From positions 13,673 to 77,672 of the forward strand of contig CAKRLE010000012.1 in assembly GCA_934359185.1 (NCBI GenBank): 64,000 bases of DNA. The letters are read 5' to 3'. The notes below the pieces were generated by a model. That model was not told where the DNA came from and did no database searches. It was given only the letters and a program-made list of their open reading frames with translations. Made by a program: the position numbers and the translations under genes. The DNA is from an uncultured Lachnospira sp. (lineage in GTDB: Bacteria; Bacillota; Clostridia; Lachnospirales; Lachnospiraceae). This document shows positions 59,815 to 64,000 of this stretch, one piece after another (the stretch's first letter is position 1; every line of letters begins with the position of its first letter).

Positions 59815-60969
59815 GTGGAAGTTTATCTTGACAATGCTGCCACAACAAAGGCGGCTAATGAAGTTGTTGATATTGTAACACGCGTTATGTTAGAAGATTA
59901 TGGTAATCCATCATCAAAGCATATGAAAGGTGTTGATGCGGAAAAGTATGTAAAGAATGCTACACAGATAATTGCAAAGACATTGAAATGTCAGGAAAAA
60001 GAGATTGTGTATACATCAGGTGGTACCGAGTCTAATAATATGGCAATTATTGGTGCGGCAATGGCTAATAGGAGAAAGGGCAATCATGTGATTGTCTCTT
60101 CTGTTGAACATTCATCAGTTAAAGAACCATTTAATTTTCTTGAACAGCAGGGGTACAAGGTTACATTTCTTCCAGTTGATTCAGATGGAAGTGTTTTGCT
60201 TGATGCATTAAAAGAGGCGCTTGATGATGAAACTATACTTGTATCGACTATGATGGTTAACAACGAGATAGGTACAATTGAACCGATAGAACAAATTTCT
60301 AGGATTGTAAAAAGCTACAATGAAGATATAGTATTTCATGTTGATGCTATCCAGGCGTATGGTAAATTGAAAATTATACCTAAGAAGCTTGGAATAGACC
60401 TGCTTACAGTAAGTGGACATAAGATTCACGGACCAAAGGGAACAGGATTTATATATATCAAAGATAAGACAAGATTAAAGCCTATAATACTTGGAGGTGG
60501 ACAGCAGAAGGGAATGCGTTCAGGAACAGAAAATGTGCCTGGAATTGCAGGTCTTGGCAAAGCTGTTGAATTGATATATAATTCTGATTTTGATAATAAA
60601 CAGCAGGATATGTATGAGCTTAGAAAATGGTTTGTGTCCGAATTATGCAAGATTGAAGGCGTTACAATTAATGGAAGTGAAGAGAATGCTGCATGGCATG
60701 TTGTGAGTGCAAGTTTTAATGGAATCAAAGCGGAAGTGCTATTGCATGCACTTGAAGATAAAGGCATATATGTGTCATCAGGCTCAGCATGTTCATCTAA
60801 CAGGCCAGGGCTTAGTTCTACGCTTGCAGCAATAGGGCTTGATACCAAACTGCTTGATTCAACGATAAGATTCAGCTTTTGTTTTGAGACAACGAAGGAA
60901 GAACTGGAATATACAATAAGTGAACTCAATAACCTTCTGCCAGTTCTTAGAAAGTACCGCAGTTATTAA
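59815..60969 (+). CDS. cysteine desulfurase paired with thiI
   Basis: PLP enzyme of 384 aa that supplies persulfide sulfur. VYLDNAATTKAANEVV opens it; PLP lysine in VSGHKIHGPKGTGF, catalytic cysteine in SSGSACSSNRPGLSS. The start is GTG at 59815 with GGAGG six bases upstream, overlapping the end of rsmE's region by only two spacing bases. Immediately upstream of thiI, it most likely gives sulfur for 4-thiouridine in tRNA, as NifZ does for ThiI in Bacillus. A second, unlinked copy lies at 25205. Confidence 0.93.
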   Translation: MEVYLDNAATTKAANEVVDIVTRVMLEDYGNPSSKHMKGVDAEKYVKNATQIIAKTLKCQEKEIVYTSGGTESNNMAIIGAAMANRRKGNHVIVSSVEHSSVKEPFNFLEQQGYKVTFLPVDSDGSVLLDALKEALDDETILVSTMMVNNEIGTIEPIEQISRIVKSYNEDIVFHVDAIQAYGKLKIIPKKLGIDLLTVSGHKIHGPKGTGFIYIKDKTRLKPIILGGGQQKGMRSGTENVPGIAGLGKAVELIYNSDFDNKQQDMYELRKWFVSELCKIEGVTINGSEENAAWHVVSASFNGIKAEVLLHALEDKGIYVSSGSACSSNRPGLSSTLAAIGLDTKLLDSTIRFSFCFETTKEELEYTISELNNLLPVLRKYRSY

Positions 60970-60992
60970 TTAATACAGAAATGAGGAATTAT

Positions 60993-62171
60993 ATGTACAA
61001 GGCTTTTTTGATAAAATATGGCGAAATCGGAGTTAAAGGAAAGAACCGATATATATTTGAAGATGCACTGGTTAAGCAGATAAGATATGCGTTAAAGGAT
61101 ATAGAAGGTGCGTTTGAAGTATCTAAAGAAAATGGAAGAATATATGCAACAGCTAATGAGGAATTCGATTATGATGAGGCTGTAAGTGCCCTTCAGAGAG
61201 TGTTTGGAATAATAGGCATATGTCCTGTTGTACAGATTGAAGATAATGGTTTTGATGACCTTGCAGAGCAGGTTGTTAAGTATATTGATATGGCATACCC
61301 TGATAAGAATTTTTCTTTTAAGGTTAATGCAAGAAGAGCAAGAAAGAATTATCCGATGGATTCAATGGAAATCAATATGGAACTTGGGGGAAGAATTTTA
61401 GATGCTTATCCAGAATTAAAAGTTGATGTCCATAATCCAGATGTTTTGTTACAGGTAGAAATCAGAAATGTTATTAATATATATTCTGTTGAGATAGCAG
61501 GACAGGGCGGTATGCCAATTGGAACTGCCGGTAAAGCCATGCTTCTTTTATCAGGGGGTATAGATAGTCCTGTTGCAGGATACATGATTTCTAAGAGAGG
61601 TGTTTCACTTGAGGCAACATATTTTCATGCACCACCATATACAAGTGAGAGAGCAAAGCAGAAGGTTGTAGATCTTGCCAGGATTGTATCTAAGTATTCA
61701 GGACCGATAACACTTAATGTTGTTAATTTTACAGATATACAGCTTGCTATATACGAGAAATGTCCTCATGATGAGCTTACAATTATTATGAGAAGATACA
61801 TGATGAAGATTGCAGAGCATCTTGCTAAGGAAAGCGGATGCCTCGGACTTATAACAGGAGAAAGCATAGGTCAGGTGGCAAGCCAGACAATGCACAGCCT
61901 GTATTGCACTAATGAAGTATGCACATTGCCGGTGTTCAGACCAGTCATAGCGTTTGATAAGCAGGATATTATTGACATATCTGAGAGAATTGGAACATAT
62001 GAGACATCAATCCAGCCATTTGAAGATTGTTGCACTATATTTGTTGCAAAGCATCCGGTCACAAAGCCTAATCTTAATATTATCAAGAATGATGAACACC
62101 ATCTTGATGACGTTATAGATGAACTTATGAAGAAGGCCTTAGATACGGTTGAAAAGATTGTTGTAAAATAA
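60993..62171 (+). CDS. thiI: tRNA 4-thiouridine synthetase ThiI
   Basis: ATP-dependent sulfurtransferase making s4U8 in tRNA, 392 aa. An N-terminal ferredoxin-like/THUMP part (IKYGEIGVKGKNRYIFE ... SFKVNARRARKNYPMDSMEIN, shown in part) and the PP-loop ATPase domain with LLSGGIDSPVAGYMI and TGESIGQVASQTMHSL. There is no rhodanese domain, the short form found in Bacillus and many Firmicutes; sulfur would come from the neighbouring desulfurase. ATG at 60993 follows GAGGAA. A terminator follows at once. Confidence 0.95.
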   Translation: MYKAFLIKYGEIGVKGKNRYIFEDALVKQIRYALKDIEGAFEVSKENGRIYATANEEFDYDEAVSALQRVFGIIGICPVVQIEDNGFDDLAEQVVKYIDMAYPDKNFSFKVNARRARKNYPMDSMEINMELGGRILDAYPELKVDVHNPDVLLQVEIRNVINIYSVEIAGQGGMPIGTAGKAMLLLSGGIDSPVAGYMISKRGVSLEATYFHAPPYTSERAKQKVVDLARIVSKYSGPITLNVVNFTDIQLAIYEKCPHDELTIIMRRYMMKIAEHLAKESGCLGLITGESIGQVASQTMHSLYCTNEVCTLPVFRPVIAFDKQDIIDISERIGTYETSIQPFEDCCTIFVAKHPVTKPNLNIIKNDEHHLDDVIDELMKKALDTVEKIVVK

Positions 62172-62176
62172 AACAA

Positions 62177-62210
62177 AAATAGCGTCCGTTCAGATGAACA
62201 GACGCTATTT
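62177..62210. terminator. bidirectional intrinsic terminator (thiI / HPr-like gene)
   Basis: 15-bp stem with one mismatch (62177-62191 with 62196-62210) and a 4-nt loop, A-run on the left and T-run on the right. Confidence 0.88.
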
Positions 62211-62230
62211 GGCTAATGTAATATTAAATA

Positions 62231-62461
62231 TTATACCATGTAAGGTGAGAGAACTGATAAAATTGTATCAATTTCGTTATCTGCATGAATGTTTAAGTCG
62301 ATTGGTTTTGAAAGGTCAAGACTGAAGATACCCATGATTGATTTAGCATCGATAACATATCTTCCTGATACCAGATCAAAATCAACATCGAATTTTGTAA
62401 TGTCATTAACGAAAGATTTTACTTTATCGATTGAATTGAGTGAAATTTTAACTGTTTTCAT
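62231..62461 (-). CDS. HPr-like protein lacking the phospho-histidine
   Basis: 76 aa, the size and fold pattern of HPr. The C-terminal half is convincing: DAKSIMGIFSLDLSKP includes the regulatory serine (S41, equal to HPr S46). The usual active-site motif GLHARPA near residue 15 is missing; that region reads SIDKVKSF, with lysine at 15. It cannot pass phosphate in the PTS, but could be a target of HPr kinase, as Bacillus Crh is (Crh has glutamine at 15). A role in carbon-catabolite control with CcpA is possible but not shown. AGGAGG precedes the ATG, and it has its own strong promoter. Confidence 0.75.
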   Translation of the reverse strand: MKTVKISLNSIDKVKSFVNDITKFDVDFDLVSGRYVIDAKSIMGIFSLDLSKPIDLNIHADNEIDTILSVLSPYMV

Positions 62462-62501
62462 AAGAACCTCCTAGAAAATTCAATTATTGTTGATACTTAT
62501 T

Positions 62502-62530
62502 ATAATAAGATTTTATGCGGAGGATGTCAA
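62502..62530 (-). promoter_or_regulatory. promoter of the HPr-like gene
   Basis: Minus strand TTGACA (62525-62530), 17 nt, TATTAT (62502-62507). Confidence 0.7.
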
Positions 62531-62592
62531 CCAATATCGTTAGATTTGTGACAAACTATTATTTCAAGGATAAAATGTTTAAGGAGAAATAT

Positions 62593-63915
62593 ATGAGTAA
62601 AGTAGCAATACATAGTCTTGGCTGCAAGGTTAATTCATATGAAGCTGAATCAATGGAGCAGCTGTTGAAAAAAGCTGGGTTTGAGATCGTTCCATTTGAA
62701 GAAGATGTTTTGGCGGATATATATATTATAAACACATGCTCAGTTACTAATATAGCAGACAGGAAATCAAGGCAGATGCTTCACAAAGCAAAGAAGATGA
62801 ATCCGGATGCAGTTGTTATTGCTGCAGGATGTTATGTTAATGCTGATGCAAAAAAAGCAGCGGCAGATAACTCTGTAGATATTATATTAGGTAATAATAA
62901 TAAGATTAATATAGTTGATGTTATTAAACAGTATAGCTCTGATCACGATAACAACAGCCTTGTTTGCAATATTAGTGAAGAGGCTGAATATGAAAGCTTG
63001 TCTATTGATGAGGTTAATGAGCATACAAGAGCGTATATCAAGATACAGGATGGATGTAACCAATTCTGTTCATATTGTATAATACCATATACAAGAGGGA
63101 GAATCAGAAGCAGGGAGCTTGATGATATTGTTGATGAAGTGAAAAAACTGGTAGATAAGGGCTACAAGGAAGTTGTACTTACAGGGATTCATCTTTCGTC
63201 ATATGGTGTTGATAATGGAAAAGGTTCATTGATGAAAGTTATAGTTGAGCTTAGTAAGATTGACAAACTTGAAAGGATAAGACTTGGTTCATTAGAGCCA
63301 AGAGTTATAACGGATGAATTTGCATCTATAATAAGCAAGATTGATAAAGTGTGTCCTCATTTCCATCTTTCGCTGCAGAGTGGATGTGATACTGTGCTTA
63401 AGAGAATGAACAGAAAATATGATTCGCAAGAGTATTATGACAAATGCATGCTTTTAAGAAAGTATTTTGATAACCCGGCGATTACCACGGATGTGATAGT
63501 TGGATTTCCAGGTGAAACGGATGAAGAATTTAATATAACTCGGAATTTTTTGGAGAAGGTGGCGTTCTACGAGGTACATGTATTTAAGTATTCAAGAAGA
63601 AAAGGAACTGTTGCAGATAAGATGCCTGACCAGATTGATGAAAAGATAAAGGCAGAACGAAGTAATATTCTTCTTAATCTTACATCCGAAATGAAATTAA
63701 ATTACATAAGAGAACATATAGGCAGGAGTGAGAGAGTTCTTGTTGAGGAGAAGACAATTATAGATGGAGAAGAGTATTCATATGGATATACTCCTGATTA
63801 TATAAGGGTACGTTTCCTGTCAGATGAGATGGTAAAGGTTAATCAGAGCTATGATGTAGATCTTCTGACAGTTGATAATTATGGCGTTGTGACAGGAAAT
63901 TACAAAAAAAATTAA
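62593..63915 (+). CDS. mtaB: tRNA t6A37 methylthiotransferase MtaB
   Basis: Radical SAM enzyme converting t6A37 to ms2t6A37 in tRNAs reading ANN codons, 440 aa. Three N-terminal cluster cysteines are in SLGCKVNSYE (C10), INTCSVTNIADRKSR and AAGCYVN. The radical SAM motif CNQFCSYC lies near 156-163, followed by IIPYTRGRIRSRE; a TRAM domain ends the protein. The motif order and GxCKVN start distinguish MtaB from MiaB and RimO. The ATG at 62593 follows AAGGAG by six bases; the upstream in-frame extension to 62515 has no site. Its 5' region faces the HPr-like gene. Confidence 0.93.
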   Translation: MSKVAIHSLGCKVNSYEAESMEQLLKKAGFEIVPFEEDVLADIYIINTCSVTNIADRKSRQMLHKAKKMNPDAVVIAAGCYVNADAKKAAADNSVDIILGNNNKINIVDVIKQYSSDHDNNSLVCNISEEAEYESLSIDEVNEHTRAYIKIQDGCNQFCSYCIIPYTRGRIRSRELDDIVDEVKKLVDKGYKEVVLTGIHLSSYGVDNGKGSLMKVIVELSKIDKLERIRLGSLEPRVITDEFASIISKIDKVCPHFHLSLQSGCDTVLKRMNRKYDSQEYYDKCMLLRKYFDNPAITTDVIVGFPGETDEEFNITRNFLEKVAFYEVHVFKYSRRKGTVADKMPDQIDEKIKAERSNILLNLTSEMKLNYIREHIGRSERVLVEEKTIIDGEEYSYGYTPDYIRVRFLSDEMVKVNQSYDVDLLTVDNYGVVTGNYKKN

Positions 63916-63933
63916 AAAATTACAAAAAAGGTG

Positions 63934-63962
63934 TTGACAGTTTGCAAAATAGGTGTTATTCT
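63934..63962 (+). promoter_or_regulatory. strong sigma-A-type promoter reading out of the window
   Basis: TTGACA (63934-63939), 17 nt, TATTCT (63957-63962). Transcription would begin near 63969; the last 30 bases contain no start codon with a ribosome binding site. The gene it serves lies beyond the window. A stable RNA gene is one possibility, given the strength and the short leader, but this is a guess. Confidence 0.7.
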
Positions 63963-64000
63963 ATCATAGCTGTCGGCGAGAACGACACACAACAAAAACT

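Noticed and set aside
1-64000. CRISPR arrays, insertion sequences, prophage or toxin-antitoxin modules
   Set aside because: No regularly spaced repeats, transposase, integrase, phage structural genes or recognisable toxin-antitoxin pairs were seen.

Overview
The window is an AT-rich, gene-dense piece of a low-G+C, endospore-lineage Firmicutes chromosome. Gene families and gene order point to Lachnospiraceae (Clostridia). They include comEA / two-component system / GerMN lipoprotein / comEC / holA / rpsT / gpr / spoIIP in a row, a DUF5688 protein, a CdaR-type regulator with glycerate genes, a signal-less (cytoplasmic) pectin methylesterase and a DhuI-like isomerase. A pectin-using gut organism of the Lachnospira (Eubacterium) eligens type would fit, but that is inference. 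No prophage, insertion sequence, CRISPR array or rRNA operon is visible; the window reads as core chromosome with a few unusual accessory clusters.

Layout. 0-3.7 kb: end of a topoisomerase subunit B gene, its subunit A partner (parC-like) and a DUF1275 membrane protein. 3.7-7.8 kb (minus strand): yfhO-like membrane protein and argH. 8-15 kb: comEA, response regulator, histidine kinase, GerMN lipoprotein, comEC, holA. 15-19 kb: rpsT (UUG start), the spore genes gpr and spoIIP with recognisable sporulation-type promoters, an orphan DUF5688 gene and tRNA-Arg(CCG). 19-23.6 kb: RluF-type pseudouridine synthase, ligA, metA (homoserine acetyltransferase type), a CotF-like ferritin-fold protein and a small unknown protein. 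23.6-29 kb: SpoVB-like flippase, orphan cysteine desulfurase, PHP phosphatase, Na/Pi cotransporter. 29-34.2 kb: gap, pgk, tpiA and gpmI, each separated by an intrinsic terminator. 34.2-37.6 kb: secG, rnr, smpB and tmRNA (translation rescue). 37.6-42.7 kb: cdaR, gntP, garR and glycerate 2-kinase (acid-sugar/glycerate use, feeding 2-phosphoglycerate into the neighbouring glycolytic segment). 42.8-46.6 kb: coiled-coil membrane protein, second two-component system and a lipoprotein. 46.7-48.9 kb: pectinesterase, GNAT and RpiB/DhuI-like isomerase. 49-51.9 kb: an odd four-gene cluster, then a 6S-like RNA. 52.2-55.1 kb: SpoIID-domain protein and YihY/BrkB protein. 55.2-64 kb: scpA, scpB, M18 aminopeptidase, prmA, rsmE, cysteine desulfurase, thiI, an HPr-like protein without the active-site histidine, mtaB and a strong promoter that reads out of the window.

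The best candidate for an undescribed system is 49.0-51.9 kb. A degenerate sigma-70-like protein keeps regions resembling 1.1, 1.2, 2.1/2.2 and 3 but lacks 2.3/2.4 and 4. It is followed by three membrane proteins that look like paralogues, two of them carrying a cytosolic four-cysteine zinc ribbon. The cluster is transcribed from a promoter whose -35 box abuts, within a perfect palindrome, the -35 box of the divergent DhuI-like isomerase gene.

All functions were read from the sequence by motif and family recognition; no database search was run. Starts were chosen from visible ribosome binding sites and often differ from the longest open frame.
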